A stretch of 64,000 nt of DNA from Isoetes taiwanensis (GCA_021234155.1 JAJEKV010000038.1:8973458-9037457), one strand, 5' to 3'. Positions 1 through 12,696 are shown, numbered from the stretch's first letter. The notes: a model not told the origin generated them from the sequence alone. Program-made: numbers and translations.

Positions 1-1300
1 TGAAGTTTGTTGCTTTGTGGTTGTACATTCAGAAATATCGTGAGTCGAGAGAGAAGTCAGCTCCAAAGATATTTGTGAGAACTTAGCCTGGTCAGAATAA
101 ATGTTACAGCTTATTCGAGTTGCATTAGCGATCATGTTAAATTTATTAGCCGCCAAGTGTGATCAGTGGGTCTAGGTTGCTTAAACCAAAGACAATCGGC
201 CTAAATACATGCAACATGCATTTCTGAAGTTCCTTTGTTCAAATCGTGACTCTTTGAGGCAAGAGTCGTCATTCCCAATTACTCCCTTTCCTTCTTTATT
301 GTTTCATCCGCCATTGCAATATCAAGAAAATTTGTGGCCTATAAGTTATACAAGCTCGCTTATACATATGCGTTCCTCTTTGTAAAAATGGAGACCGTGG
401 AACATGGCATCAAGTATGCTTCCATCAAAGACTCAGTCTCTTGCAACTGTGAGATGCTATATATAACTAAATATGTTTTGAGGGAACACCAAAATGCCCT
501 GGGCATGAAATGACGCCTTAGACGGTATGTATCGACTGCGGCTTTCAACCGGGACTCAGCAACTTCAACATCAACACGCATGGTCATGCAAAGTGCCATG
601 CATAATATCCGAATATCCACAAATGGAAACTATAACACTCCATATCTCCCCTGATATTGGACCGAAACTTGTGGTGCTTCAAGTTTGAAGAGTCATGAAG
701 CCTAATATCAGACAAACTGCGGTGACACTGCCAGCACATCCTTGATCTTACATTATTTCTTTCGATTTGTTTCCGAATAGTCCCCAATGGTCGATCCAAG
801 CCACATGAAGGGCGGGCAAATGAAGGAAAGTTCTCATTTTTATGGGTATCTAGGGCTACTATAGAATACAACTCTTCAAAGATCTCTTGCCCATGAGATC
901 CTAGAATGCTAACATTTAGATTGCCAAAATGCTAGCTCATTATATTCATATCCGCTACAAATTTACAAGAATGCAAACAGAAGTTCATCTAGTAGTTTAC
1001 TCCCAAATAAGGAATATTGCATAATTTCTTTTCGAGACAATAATATGGTGCGAAAAATCAAGCAATTTTACATGCTTCTTTGTAACAAAACTTAAGACCA
1101 ATCCGCTCACCCTAGGCCCAAGATGACGATGTTGAAGCAACCCAGGTACATATTGTTGCATTCTTGTGTTCTTGATGTGAAATAGATTGCTTGCCCATTT
1201 TATAACAAGCAAGGTGAGCGTAGTTAGGCCCGGCGTATTCAAAAATTTTTTATATAAACAATTCAACACACAACTACCATTAACATATTAACATAAACCA
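1..1300. other. AT-rich stretch, nothing recognised
   Basis: I looked at both strands and found only short open frames without family resemblance, splice-consistent runs or repeats shared with the rest of the window. The region is AT-rich and I assign no function. Confidence 0.4.
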
Positions 1301-1312
1301 CGCATTAAACAC

Positions 1313-1575
1313 ATTTAAATTAAAACTCTTTAAACCCTCTTTGGTTTGGGTGCATATTCATTGCTGGGGTTACGAGGGCAAATGAGCCCCAAAATATATT
1401 TATACGCGTACAAAAATTTAACACTATTAAGTACATTCCCTTCTCAAACCTTATAGTATCTTTTGCGGTAAACTTACATACAAAAACTTCTTGTACATGC
1501 ATACCCCACAAACGAGGATCGCTTTATGTACCTACCCAGACTCGGAACAGCGGGCAAATATGCCCATCCGAATTT
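1313..1575 (-). mobile_element. Diverged MITE, same family as 49801-50147
   Basis: The left edge carries a CTTTGGTTTGGGTGCATATTCA-like block that matches the terminal inverted repeat of the intact copy at 49801-50147. The inside matches that copy in reverse orientation, including a CCTTATAGTAT block, a CCCCACAAACGAGGA-type block and an AAATATGCCCATCC block in the same order. The opposite terminal repeat is missing or too diverged to see. No coding capacity. The second copy in the window makes the family assignment fairly safe, but the ends are approximate. Confidence 0.6.
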
Positions 1576-2546
1576 AAATCAAATTATCATGCCATAAAAG
1601 CTTTATCTTCAATTCAGCTCCGGCATATAATCTCAAAGAGTTGCACTATATTGTTCCTTAACTATTCTTCGCTTTCGTCATAATGAATATACATGTTCAA
1701 ATCCAAGTGAAGTACGGGTAATCAACAACCTAAATTCTATAGACCTATTTGGTTGCAAGCGATCCCCTGGAATGTTTCTTTTAGACAAGTCGGAGCTTCA
1801 CCATGAAGCGCCATTCCGCCTGCCGCCTGCCCCGCCTCTTGTCATCGCCAAAAAATGGGATTGCATATCCACCTTCTACTTATCTCATGTAAAAATCAAA
1901 CGATTTAATTACCCACTTCCAAAAAAAAAAAAAAAAAATCCCGGACAATCGCAACCATGTATTCAAAATATTATAGAATTTTTTATAAAATATTACATCC
2001 AAAATAAATCAAGGCCTTGTATAAGATACTCCCCCTTGGTTGCCCTGGCAACCCAAAAACAATCTGCAATACTTGTTAAACCATGAACCATGGAAATGTT
2101 ACGAAATATTCTCTCCCACCAAAAAAACAAGGGATTGCTCTTTAAGGAGGGTTATGCAAAGGTCTAGAAAAGATGTTGCTAATCTTGTATGTCCCAATTG
2201 AAATTGCATTTCTTCGAGATGGCTGTGCATGCAGGTTTTGATTCGGATTTCAGTGTTTTTTCTGATCATTTGTGATGGTTTAGGGCAGCAGGACGTTTTC
2301 AACTTTTAGGAAAGTTTTGAGTGGTGATATCTGTCCATTGCCATCAGTATCCAACAACCGCGCTGCAACCACGCTTTGAAGGCCTCTGATGCTCTCAAAA
2401 TTCCTCCATCTGCAGCAGACCTCTCTGGGTTCTTCCTTTTGCATTGCATCTGACCTCTCTTTCTCTTGTTTTGTTTTAATTTGTTCTATGCCTGAAAATG
2501 TGCCATCCGGTTTTATCTAGCTAACTATACACAACAGCCAACCATA

Positions 2547-4589
2547 ATGTTTACTACCGAGGAAAGACAGAGACAACGGACTGGCAAATATGGCACAGAT
2601 CGCCTTCAATATCTTCAGGTACCATTTTGTATGAGAAAGTTTTGTATAAAATCATCAAAATTCCATATACTGCCATCGGCATATTATGATACAAAAAATG
2701 CCCTTTCAAGGTAGGGCCTTTAAGATAGTATTTGCAGCCTCTTGGTGGTATTTGGTTTGTTAGCTTTAGAGAGCTAGCTTTGCCTTGAGAAGCCTGATAC
2801 AGTGGCTTTTTTAATGCAGGATCTTGTGACTCAGTTTCAGGGAAATGCTACAGAAGGTAATTAGCTGGAATGAATTACAAAAGGGAACTAGGGAAAGCAT
2901 TTCGGAAACAACGTTCTAACACCTATGTTTTTACAGAATTCAAGGAAGAAATAGTTGCTCATTTGGCCAACTTTGCATATGATCCTTTTAATTACGAGTA
3001 TTTCCGTAATGTGAGTATTATAAAATTCACTTGTGTCTTTTGCTTTATGTACAAATCAGTCAACTTTTCTTCTCGTCCATGTGATTGACTTATCAATGTC
3101 AAGAGTCAAGATTTTGCTTTAATTCAGTCAACTTCTTCGTCCATGTGCTCAGTTTTTCTTAACACTGCTGCCTTCTACTTGTCAAAATGTCAAGAGCCAA
3201 GATTTGTGACAACTGCTATTTTGTATTTATCAGTAATTTTTTATTTGTGTTTCGCAGCTTCATATAGTGGACTTGTTCTTGGATGGTCTAACTGAGCCAA
3301 GTGAAAGGATGATAGAATTTTCAATGGGAGGAATTGCAAACTGCTGTGTTGGTAAGCCCGTATTACCTAAAGCTTATCAGCAAGTAGGCATTTTTAGTGT
3401 GGTTCATATGTGTAAACCTTTTCCAGATCCTGAAAATGCAGCAATAATTTTGAAAAATGGAGGCATCCCATTGATCATTTCGTGCTTGAAAAGCCCTGTC
3501 GAAAATACAGTAAGCTGTATAAGCTGTGCCATAATTGTTTAAAGAAGATGCTAAAATAAAGAATATGGCGGATCCTCTTGCTTATAATTAGGTTTCTTTC
3601 TGTTAAATATGATTACCCTCCTTGCATTGTCTTCCTTTATCATAACTTGCTTTCTTTTCACTCTCTTATCATCAGATTATAGCAGATAGAGTGTATCTAG
3701 GGATTAGAGTCTGCAACATTTAAGTTAGGAAAGCATTCCTGGATTGTTGTACTTCCAATTCGAAGTTTCTTGTAATCGGCAAGGCAGATTAGTGGTCTAG
3801 CATCCTCAGCCATTAGATTCTGGAGCCATAATAATGTATAATCTGCAAATTTTGCCATTTTCAAAATGCTAGTACCTTGATTATATAAGCAACTGATGGG
3901 GTCCTCATAACCGATTTGCCTATCCTGGTTCAGATGGATAAGCTGCAGTGTTCACTGCCATACTTGTGAGGTCCTGTTGGCCAGACTCGCTGCCATACTT
4001 GTGAGGTGCCCTTGGCCAGACTGTCTTACTAAAATTAAGCAGTTTGAAGTTCTGTACCCAATAGGCATATGTTGTTCGGTAAGTGCAAGAAGATTGAACC
4101 AGTGGGGCATAAAATGGTTTCCCGATTTTCAGATTATATGGTATGAGAAGAGTGACAATATTTCAGAAAAACTTTGGTGATGATAGCTCTTTTTGGCTTA
4201 ATTTCTTTGCTTATGGCGCTATGCATGTTGTAGGAAAGATGCTGCAGATGTCACACGCATAGTTGATTGAAAGGAGTGCTCCTGTCTAGAAATGACTTAT
4301 ATTTTCTGTCGGTAAAATGTTACAGGTACTTTCTTCTATTGCAGCTTTGTATTATCTCTGCTCCCCAGAAACAATAGATGGTAATGATGACCTCCTTTTT
4401 GCCTTTGGTGATTCATGAAAATTTCGTGGAAGTATATGTACTATCTTTTCCTGGTGATCCTCTGCAGAAATCTTGACAGGTGAAGTTGTTCAATATATGA
4501 ACATTTACTCTGCTGCAAAGGAGACCAATGTCCGTTTCAGCAGTTTGGCTCAGGCATTCCTCGATAAACATGTGCTGTCACATGCCTGA
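2547..4589 (+). CDS. ARMC7: ARMC7-like armadillo-repeat protein, seven exons, intact
   Basis: Seven exons join in frame with GT-AG borders at every intron: 2547-2618, 2820-2856, 2937-3010, 3258-3351, 3427-3509, 4326-4380 and 4468-4589. Together they make 537 nt, or 178 residues plus TGA. The protein matches ARMC7 along its length: a leader ending in GTDRLQYLQ, then LVTQFQ, the signature LANFAYDPFNYEYFRN, an arm segment with VDLFLDGLTEP, GGIPLIISCL, and a C-terminal SLAQAFLDKHV. Human ARMC7 is about 198 residues, so the length fits. Animal ARMC7 is reported with the spliceosome; a plant role is inferred only. The ATG at 2547 is chosen because it opens the first conserved block and its exon ends in phase. 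Intron 5 (3510-4325) is the largest and holds a 35-bp tandem duplication. It is the only host gene read intact here. Confidence 0.93.
3955..4024. repeat. Two-copy 35-bp tandem duplication inside ARMC7 intron 5
   Basis: The block CTGCCATACTTGTGAGGT...TTGGCCAGACT occurs twice in a row with a few substitutions. It lies wholly in the intron between ARMC7 exons 5 and 6 and does not touch a splice site. Confidence 0.8.
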
Positions 4590-4797
4590 TAGGGCGACTC
4601 AATCTGCGGCAGTGGCATTTCTTTTGAAAACCTCAACATCCATGTTCTTTTTTGGGGCAGTGGCAGTGATTTGCATCCACGGAAATAGCCGTGTGAAATA
4701 GAATTTAAAGATCACTAAAATCTGAGCGGTGCTTAATCCAGTCAGAAGGGAGTGTTTTGCATTTTGAATCGAGAATTTTGCTAATTGCTGGAGACCT

Positions 4798-4924
4798 CTG
4801 TTAGTTACAATGCCATCTTCTGCAGTGTAATCTGGTATAAAAGCAGGAACGAGCTCTTGTCTGTTAGTTACAATGCCATCTTCTGCAGTGGAATCTGGTA
4901 TAAAAAGCAGGAATGAGCTCCTGG
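4798..4924. repeat. Two-copy 63-bp tandem duplication downstream of ARMC7
   Basis: A unit beginning CTGTTAGTTACAATGCC is repeated at 4798-4860 and 4861-4924 with about five differences. The duplication keeps a minus-strand reading frame open because 63 is a multiple of three, but that frame has no recognisable content. Confidence 0.85.
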
Positions 4925-5159
4925 AGGCTAATCCTTGTTTGATAATGCTCGGTTGCTGCTGAAGGTTATGTTTGTAGTGCCTTAAGTGAAGATGCTGTCC
5001 CAAAAAATAAAAAATGCAACATGAGATAGGAGAATGCTTCAAAAAATCTAATCTATGGTCCATATTGAACAGGGTCTGTGCCAAAATGAATAAAATAAAT
5101 AGCTTATGTGCTTTTAACAGCAGCCAAAATAATCCATGCGGTAAGCAGTCCAATAATCC

Positions 5160-5703
5160 AAATGGCTAGTAAACAATAGAATTTGCATGTTAAATTCTAT
5201 AAATCCAGCCATTTTAAACCTGTTATAGACCTGTCAAATGGGTTCTGAACTTGAAACAAACAAATATGTACCCGAATTATGATCTTTGAATATCTAAAGA
5301 CAGCGTTGACAAAAACAAACTTGTGATTTTGAACACCTGAAACAGTTAATCTTACATTTCTGTTCAGGTGCATTTTAAAAGGAATATTTCTGCCAACTTG
5401 AGCCATGATGCCAGAATCTATGCATAAATAGATATACACTATTTTTCTGCCCCCACGCAGAAACAGTGGTAAAGTGGAGATGTAAAATAAACAAAAAATG
5501 TACTACAGAAAATATATACTGATATAGCAGAATGATACACATATATCTAGCAACCAGACAACTTTTTGCCATCAATTAGACAAAGTAGGGTCAACATCTT
5601 TATTATCTTTTACATATAGTAGAAAATTGAGACCTAGTATAATGCTGACAAACGTGTATATTATTATAAAGCCTTCAATTTTAGTTCCACTAATGACTTG
5701 GAA

Positions 5704-5734
<31 letters not shown>

Positions 5735-5836
5735 AGCATTAGCCTAACCTCCCTAAATTGTCAAGTTATTTCGTATCCATGTCTAAAATGTTGAGTTGGA
5801 CTCAAAGAACCTATCTGATATGGATCTATGGGAATG
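5160..5836. other. Intergenic AT-rich sequence with a poly-T tract
   Basis: No gene or repeat relationship seen. An uninterrupted T tract of roughly two dozen bases lies around 5711-5733 and may be the tail of an old retroposed sequence on the minus strand, but no body could be recognised next to it. Confidence 0.4.
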
Positions 5837-5841
5837 GACGG

Positions 5842-6209
5842 TAATATGATTTAAGGTTAATATCTGATAATGAGCTCGCGGGGTGGCCAATATGATTAAG
5901 CATTGTGCGAAATCATATAGAATTCAATATATCATGATTGGAACAAAGGCAAAGCGAAGGCAAAAAGCGAGCGGGCCAAGGAAGCTAAAGTGCATGATAT
6001 TGAGGCCCGCTAGCTCGAAAGGAGCTACAAGAGGCGGTGTCGAGATATGCCTTCTTGTCTTTATATTTCAACACGATATTGCTAGCGGAGTAGTCGGTTG
6101 GGTGGAAACTTTGGGCTAAAGGCTTGGTTTTTGAGAATCTTTAATGTTTTAGTGTTGGTTTTACTAGATGTTTGACCTTTGGTTTGCTAAATTTGACTGA
6201 TTCGTAACA
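5842..6209 (+). repeat. 5' LTR (368 bp)
   Basis: It aligns with 7207-7753 from TATGATTTAAG at the start to the GTAACA end, including ATATTGCTAGCG...AGTAGTCGGTTGGGTGGAA near the middle. It is about 180 bp shorter than the 3' LTR because the segment matching roughly 7375-7555 is absent. Confidence 0.85.
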
Positions 6210-6229
6210 AGTGGTATCGAACAGGTTCC
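6210..6229 (+). promoter_or_regulatory. Primer-binding site for minus-strand synthesis
   Basis: AGTGGTATCGAACAGGTTCC directly follows the 5' LTR. Plant LTR elements usually carry TGGTATCAGAGC here, complementary to the 3' end of initiator tRNA-Met. This copy keeps TGGTATC and the AGGTTC continuation with small indels. Confidence 0.75.
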
Positions 6230-7206
6230 AATTTCTTTTTAGACTGTGTGTATTTTGTTGACAAATTAGTTTAACTATTCTATTAGAAGTAGTTTAGTAT
6301 TTCTCTAATGGTGAAGTTTAATTAAAGAATCAGAATAAGTCGGAAAAAGGCGTTATATCTCACCTAAAAGCCTAAGCAGGACTCTTCAGCATGGAATCCT
6401 TCATCTTTGACACCCTAATGCGGCCCGCCGGTTTATGATATTGTTCTTTAGGGCATTCAGAAGAAATTCATGGTCTTATTAAATGTATTTAAAACTATTA
6501 TTATTGAAAAAGATCGTGCGGTCTCCCTATAGAACATGATTGATTAAGCGTATAAGTATATTAGTATTTTATTTGAGCCATTAACACTTTAAGATAAAGC
6601 CGTCTCAAGCCTTAGAACTTCCTATAATATTTCTTTGGGTTGTTGAAAGAAAAATCATTTAAGACTATGTTGAAACATATACCATTTAGTTGGGTTTACC
6701 GAGGTTCTAATGTCAAGGAATTCAGGTTTCGCGAGACCTCGAAATTGTGATCTTGAGGGTATTTTGGGTGATATTCTACCGTCTTATTGTACATGCGACA
6801 ACTTCTAAGTTTTAGGCATTTGTGGCTACTCGGAGTGTAGGACATTTGAGTTATGTTTCATTAAAGGGAAGTATAAGGTGCTCTTTTCTTTGTGTAGTGT
6901 ATAGTAAATCTTGAGACAATAATATATACTGTAGCATAATAGTTGGGCGAAAATATGTAATTAAAGAAATTTGTTCGGAAAATTTCGCCTAAAGTGCTGG
7001 ACTTGGAAAATTTTTAGCCTAAAGTGGACTTGGAAAATCTTAGCCTAAAAGTGGACTTGGTACAACAAAGGGGTGTGCTTAGAAATTTTTAGCCGAAAGG
7101 GCACAGGCTTGACTATTTTTGTGTGCAAGCTATAGCCATAGATTTGGTTATGCTAATTTCCATATAATTTCTTGATCAAGGATGATCAATCCAGGAAGGG
7201 AGGAAT

Positions 7207-7753
7207 TGATATGATTTAAGAGTTAATATATCTCATAATGAATGAATAGAATGGATTTTTTAATGAGATAGGGGAGTGGCCAATATGATTAAGCATTGAA
7301 TGAAATCATATAGAGTTAGTATATATTATAGTTGGAATAAAGACAAAGGCAAAAGCGAGCAAAAGGCACTTCCATGCTTCAAATGCGAATAAGAGAGTTA
7401 TGGCCGGGAATGATAAGTCAGAAAACTGCTCTACTCATTCACTTGATCACGATTCACAAAAAGCCATTGCCTTTTCCTAAACTTTTACATTTCTTGTTTA
7501 ATATCCTGTTACTATCAAGGCTTTTCTTACTCTTGGTGCATCAATTGAGGGATTGCTAAGCTAGAAAAGAGCTGAAGCCCGATTGTCAATATGCCTTATT
7601 GTCTTTATATTCCAACTGATATTGCTAGCGAGTAGTCGGTTGGGTGGAAGCTTTTCCCAAACAAAGGCTTGGTTTTAGGAATCTTTTAATATTTAGTGTT
7701 GGTTTACTAGATGTTTGATCTTTTGATTACTCGCTAACCTTTGGTTCATAACA
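7207..7753 (+). repeat. 3' LTR (547 bp) with about 180 bp extra sequence
   Basis: It matches the 5' LTR at both ends but contains an additional block around 7375-7555 and a short extra segment near 7245-7270. LTRs are identical at insertion, so this is either an insertion here or a deletion in the 5' copy. The overall divergence says the insertion is not recent. Confidence 0.8.
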
Positions 7754-8242
7754 GACGACTGAGGAAAATTTTACTCTGGCGACTCTTGTTGAACGTCGTC
7801 ATTGCTTCAAATCCCAAACAGGCGAAGGAGAAATGCGAATTGTCCTGTTTTCATGCTATGTTCCCATTTTTGGGCTTTGTAGTGGTTCGATAATTCATCA
7901 TAGGGGTTGTTTTCTGCTTTCATTCCATGTCGTGCTTGTATTGTTGTTGAGCAGTTGACTTTGCCACTTCTTTCCCAATCAGAAAAAGGGTGATTGATTA
8001 TCTCGTTTTTCTTTGCAGCATTATTCATTTTTCATGTTCATGTTTTCCACTGCCCGGTTCCCTTATTTCATGCTCGTGGATACCCTTAATATGCATTTGC
8101 GGAGGGCAGAAACCACGCATCAAGTTTTGCCTCAATCCATTTGCTTTGCTTCGGAATTTGGAAATAGAAAAGCATGTATTTGTATCTGTACAGGGTGCGG
8201 GCTATGGCAGCCAAAAGAGGACCTGCTATATGTTGCACAAGG

Positions 8243-8480
8243 GATCGATCTACCGGGCATTTTCCCCCTGATCAGATGCTCACGTCTTGGAAAGCTAGCA
8301 AGTGGGAAGTTTCATGACGATCTTGGTCTTCCCAAACAGGTGGCCAAACATATTTGTTTCTGTAAGTTGCTATCTTTCCACATCAGACAGCAGATCCAAT
8401 CTTAGCAGCATCCTTTTAACAAGCTTACAACATGTGATTGTCCCCTTTGGCGATCCTCTTGAAAACTAAGGTGTGTGTCA
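8243..8480 (+). repeat. Dispersed repeat, copy 1
   Basis: This block shares ATCTACCGGGC, TTGGAAA..CTAGCAAGTGGGA, AGTTTCAT, TTGGTCTT, TATTTGTTT and AAGCTT.CAACAT in the same order with 9440-9650. An open frame at 8013-8405 runs through it but has no family resemblance and is not preserved in copy 2, so I do not call a gene. Confidence 0.6.
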
Positions 8481-9209
8481 TTTTCATCTTCATTTAGTTT
8501 TTAATTTAGTTCCCAATATTCCACTTTTTTATTGAGTGAACAATAAAATAATATTCTAACTTATCTTGGACTAGCAAGAAGATTAGTATCATATCCTAAG
8601 AATAAGCGAGAGATTTTTCTTTTAGTTTTTACTTCATATGAAATGCATAATATTTGTTATACGTCACATCAATCATAGGAGGAGATGCGCTACAATAAAA
8701 TTCCGGACTCGGTCACCATCGGAAAGGTCATGGCGTGGCTTCTCCGGGGATCATGTTAAAAGAAGAATCAAACAAATATGTTTATTTTACTTAATCAAAT
8801 TTAGAGTAGAACATTTTAAAAATAATGTTTTTTTTAGTTAACATAGTGGGTTTGTGCTGTTGGCCAAATTAAAAGAATGAAAAGGTTATTAGGTTAAATT
8901 AAATTTCAGTTGAGTTGGCTAAGGAAAAATCTTGAGGATTTTTAATGCATATTTGATTGGGAGCCCAAAAATGTCAAGCTATTTTGATGAGCAGGTAGGA
9001 AAGATTGGGTTTAAGCTTTGCCCAACACTCGGTTTGGCGAGGTAATCATCAGCAGGGCTAATGTGCATAGATCGTGGCCATATTGACTTTGCTGAAAATA
9101 ATTTACATCATTTATCTTCTACAATTAGTAGCATGTTTATATTTTGGAATTACTTTGTAATATAAGCCAAAGAGGACTTATTATATGGGTCTAAATTGGA
9201 ATGTTGGGT

Positions 9210-9238
9210 ACAAAAGCTACCGTCAGGATAGCTTTTGT
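9210..9238. other. 10-bp hairpin
   Basis: ACAAAAGCTA (9210-9219) and TAGCTTTTGT (9229-9238) are perfect inverted repeats around a 9-nt loop. It stands alone with no T tract or gene end beside it, so no role is assigned. Confidence 0.6.
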
Positions 9239-9439
9239 GCTTGGTCAAGACGTGTGCTTGGAGGTGCTTGGAGGCCGGAGGCGATGTCCGTTTCAACAAA
9301 TTGCTTTGGATCGACATGGCCACACTTAAAAATCCATTGTTCATGACGGACATCAAAAAGATGCGTCGGGGCGCGCCTTAGCAGTCTTTCTCACTACGCT
9401 TGTCAGCTTTTTGTACCCCAATATCTAGCGGTCACCATC

Positions 9440-9650
9440 ACGCACAAGAAGGGCCAGATCTACCGGGCCTTTTCAGCCTAGTCGGATGCCACGCCTTGGA
9501 AACTAGCAAGTGGGAAGTTTCATAGCGACCTTGGTCTTTAAACGGGTAGCCATTATATTTGTTTAAAGTTGCTACCTTTCCCCATCGGTTCCAATCTTAA
9601 GCGACATCCTTTTTAGCAAGCTTGCAACATACAAGTATCTCGTGAAATTG
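9440..9650 (+). repeat. Dispersed repeat, copy 2
   Basis: Direct-orientation counterpart of 8243-8480, about 1.2 kb away, with scattered substitutions and small indels. Two copies could come from a local duplication or a mobile family; nothing in the block decides. Confidence 0.6.
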
Positions 9651-10019
9651 GTATTATGCAGCCATTTTTGATAAATCATTCGGATATAATGCCTTCTGTA
9701 ATCACTATATCTCATTTGCCATTTTGTGCAAAAATCTTGTGCCTCTTTGAGTAGGCCAATCATGTCAACCAAATCATTACCAATAAAGAGATCTTTCTCA
9801 AATTCTTATTCGAAAATTTCCATGTGTATCTCCCGGCCTATGACTTTAATGTTACAACAAACTTTCAAGCTGCCAATGAATGTGATGGAATCTGGAGATA
9901 GATCTTGCATCTATTCAAAGCATCCTAATGCTTCCATACCAAAGCCATCAAAAGAGCTTCAGAAGAAAGTCCACTTTCAGCATATGCTGCGATCATTGCT
10001 ATCCAAGTGACAACATCTT

Positions 10020-10390
10020 GAATTTGTTAGCTTTTCACAACATCCTTGCCTTTACCTTACTGTTTTCAAAGGATGCACAATGGCATCTACTCTTCAGCAA
10101 GGAAGATTCATTCATCAGCCGATCGGGGAATATAACATAGAGCTTGATGTCATTTTAGGAAGTGTTATAATGGGCATGAGAAGAATGCTAGCTTGGAGGA
10201 GGCTTGTATGCTTTTACAAATTGCCTCAAAACGTGGTATCATGGAATGCTTTAGTTGCATGACACACTCAAAATGGTCAAGCTCATCTTGCACTATATTG
10301 TTTTCAGAAGATGGAGAAAGAGCATATAAAGCCAGACAAAGTGGCATTCCTATCTGGTGAGAGCATGTGTAGCAAATGTTTGAGCAAGTA
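10020..10390 (+). pseudogene. PPR protein relic (PLS-type motifs)
   Basis: In-frame pieces read like land-plant pentatricopeptide proteins: LQQGRFIHQ, ELDVILGSVIMG, then FYKLPQNVVSWNALVA, a stop, and ALYCFQKMEKEHIKPDKVAFL. The spacing matches consecutive PPR motifs of the type used in organelle RNA-editing factors. The MYAKCG-like segment is scrambled, a TGA interrupts the array after WNALVA, and the frame is lost again past 10355. Full-length members are usually several hundred residues, so this is a short broken fragment. Such families are very large in ferns and lycophytes, which is part of why I suspect a seed-free plant. Confidence 0.75.
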
Positions 10391-10800
10391 GGAAACTTTT
10401 TTTGGCCTATGAACATTGTAATATTTTCTTCTCATATGGCTGGAACCCATTACACTTGCATCAAAATAATCCTGCTGACAGATCAAAAGAATGCAACAAC
10501 TATAACGAATGGACCTTGACTCTTCTTTAGAATTGCAAGATCTGTGTTTCTACAAGTGTTGTGATATTGAGTGTTAGTATGCCCCTTTCAGTGTCATTAA
10601 ATGCCTTCACCTCAATGCTTTTTTGGGGACAAGCACATTTGAACGCGGACTCCGTTTGAAATGCCTAAGGACACATATGTCTTCAGGGCTCCATCGGCAT
10701 TTTCTTGTCAAGAACTTTTTAAAATTGATTTGTTATCATTTGTACTTAGAATAGCTAGGAACTACCATCAATCATATAAAATCAAATATACAAAAGGGTG
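10390..10800. other. No gene recognised
   Basis: AT-rich sequence between the PPR relic and the LINE. Nothing beyond chance open frames. Confidence 0.4.
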
Positions 10801-12696
10801 ATGGTCCCCCATTGGTTCTCGCGGAGGAGGATGTTGTGGAGGGAGGCACACCGGGATGGCTAATGGGAAGGCGGGCGGCCTCAGTGGTATCACGGTAGGG
10901 ATTACTCAAATGGGCGGGGCGGCGCTGATGCGATCCTCACTATCTTGTTCCATGAGCATTGCGGGAAGGTTTCCCAGAACAATGGACCCTGACGAGGTTG
11001 TCCCCAATCACAAAGCGGGTGACCCCACCGCTGTCCGTGATCCGGACGATCATGGTCGGCTTCGATTTTTGACTATTAACGTTCTAGAAGCGGCGGTTGA
11101 CCAGCTGAAGCGGTGGATGTCGAAACCCTCACACAAAGCGGGCTTTTAGACCGCCGCTCAGCGATTGGCCCTCATCACACACTCACGAACGGCGATTGAA
11201 AACGGTAGAAACCCGCCAGCCCGGGACTTGTCTTTACGCTTTGTGGACAAGCTTGCAATCTGATCCCAGGAAAAATCAGCCCAGGAGCTCTTGCCTATCA
11301 CAGAATGCCATATCTTCGAGGCTTTATGAAGTTGTTTTGGCGGGATGCGGCCAGACCCAAGCATTCACCAGTAGTATTGGGGTCCCGTGAGGGCTACCCC
11401 TCTCTCAACACTTTTTAGCCTCTGCATTGTCGATTAGAGCCACAGCTTCTTGAGCATGGGATAGCATACGGCTTTACACCGGGTCATCCGCCAGCTCATG
11501 TCAGACGATGTTGACCTTTTGGCCCTGAAGCTACTCACGGTCTCATGGATGCCTGGGCACGATACCGCCAGGCTACGAGACATGCAGCACGTGAATACGG
11601 CCCAGGGCCAGGTGGTTCTCATATCCTCTTCACGCCACCCCGCCTCCTGCCTTTCCATCGAGGGGCGGCTGTGGAGTCACGCCCACCTACAAGTACTGGG
11701 GTGGAGTTTCCCTCCTCGCTCTGTTAGGGCGTCCATCCGCTTCTTGATGTGTGGTGGGCCTTTATGCCATGCAAAATACTTGAGTCACCAGTATAATTGG
11801 GGCCATCGGTCACATACATTTAAGGCCCTGAGTGGGCTGTCTTACAGCAGGAGTCGAGGTTTGGGGCCGGTCGTCTCTTCTGGCGACCTGGGTGGCTTGG
11901 GCGGTCTGAAGGCATTTTTAACCTGCAGACGCAGGGTGAAACCTTGAGTCCCCCTGTCAGTTCGCTCACGGAAACTAGATTCTTACCCGCTTGATGACAG
12001 CCTTGATAGACACATCGATCTATTTACCAGTGGATTAATATGGGTGATGCTCGGCTCACTTTTGGCTCTGTTTGTAATGGGCCTTGACTCGAGACTGGTG
12101 GAGGGTAAGAGATCGATGGTTACGGATGGAGCGTGCGAGGTACCAGTCGTCTGGTGGACATAGAGCCCGATCATGACTGGGGGTACACAGGCGACGCTGT
12201 ACCCGAGCTACGAGACCCCGGTGCTCGAGGCGGTCAGCAACCCATTAAAGACACATCAACCCCGTTGGTCGGGACCCTTGACTCTCTTCGCGTTCGGCTA
12301 CCCTGACCTTGATTTCATTGCCTCCATTACATGCAGTGCCCACCATCTGCATCGGAGAGGCGGGTGGATTGGGGACTCTGGCGGAGACAGCTCTATCGGT
12401 GGGCGTCAAGCGGGTGCCATTGAGGATGAAGTCTCACACTTTCGAGTTGCCCGGAAGATTGACCGATCAGGGCCGGATCGATTCCCTTAAATACGGCGGA
12501 CTTGCCCCCTACATTTGCTGATGAACACCACCGGTCGATGCGGCTCGGGTCGTACATTAGGGAGATCTGGATCTGCGAAGCCCACCTTTGCCCCCTCTCT
12601 GTTGCCCCGTGATGGGGGCACTACGAACGCAGACATGAGAGTGTATATATTTGTGTGTTTTGCATTTTCAGATATATTGGAACGGTTTGTCATGGT

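Larger units (their letters stand above)
5842..7753 (+). mobile_element. Non-autonomous LTR retrotransposon (LARD/TRIM-like), complete
   Basis: Two diverged direct repeats flank a non-coding interior. The 5' LTR is 5842-6209 and the 3' LTR 7207-7753. They begin TAATATGATTTAAG and TGATATGATTTAAG and end TTCGTAACA and TTCATAACA, fitting the TG...CA rule with one mutated base. Directly after the 5' LTR, AGTGGTATCGAACAGGTTCC resembles a primer-binding site for initiator tRNA-Met. Directly before the 3' LTR lies a purine run, CAGGAAGGGAGGAA (7192-7205). The flanks are GACGG (5837-5841) and GACGA (7754-7758), a 5-bp target duplication with one mismatch. The 1-kb interior has no gag-pol reading frame. 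It carries short repeats of a TAGCCTAAAGTGGACTTGG type around 6985-7110. Mobilisation would need proteins from another element. Confidence 0.88.

Noticed and set aside
4599-5153. 184-codon minus-strand frame downstream of ARMC7
   Set aside because: Its length depends on a 63-bp duplication that preserves frame; the translation has no family features and lies antisense to the gene's likely 3' UTR.
11434-11947. Frames of 60-149 codons on both strands inside the GC-rich LINE
   Set aside because: High GC lowers stop frequency; most are shadow frames of the decayed RT, with the informative frame already used in the LINE entry.
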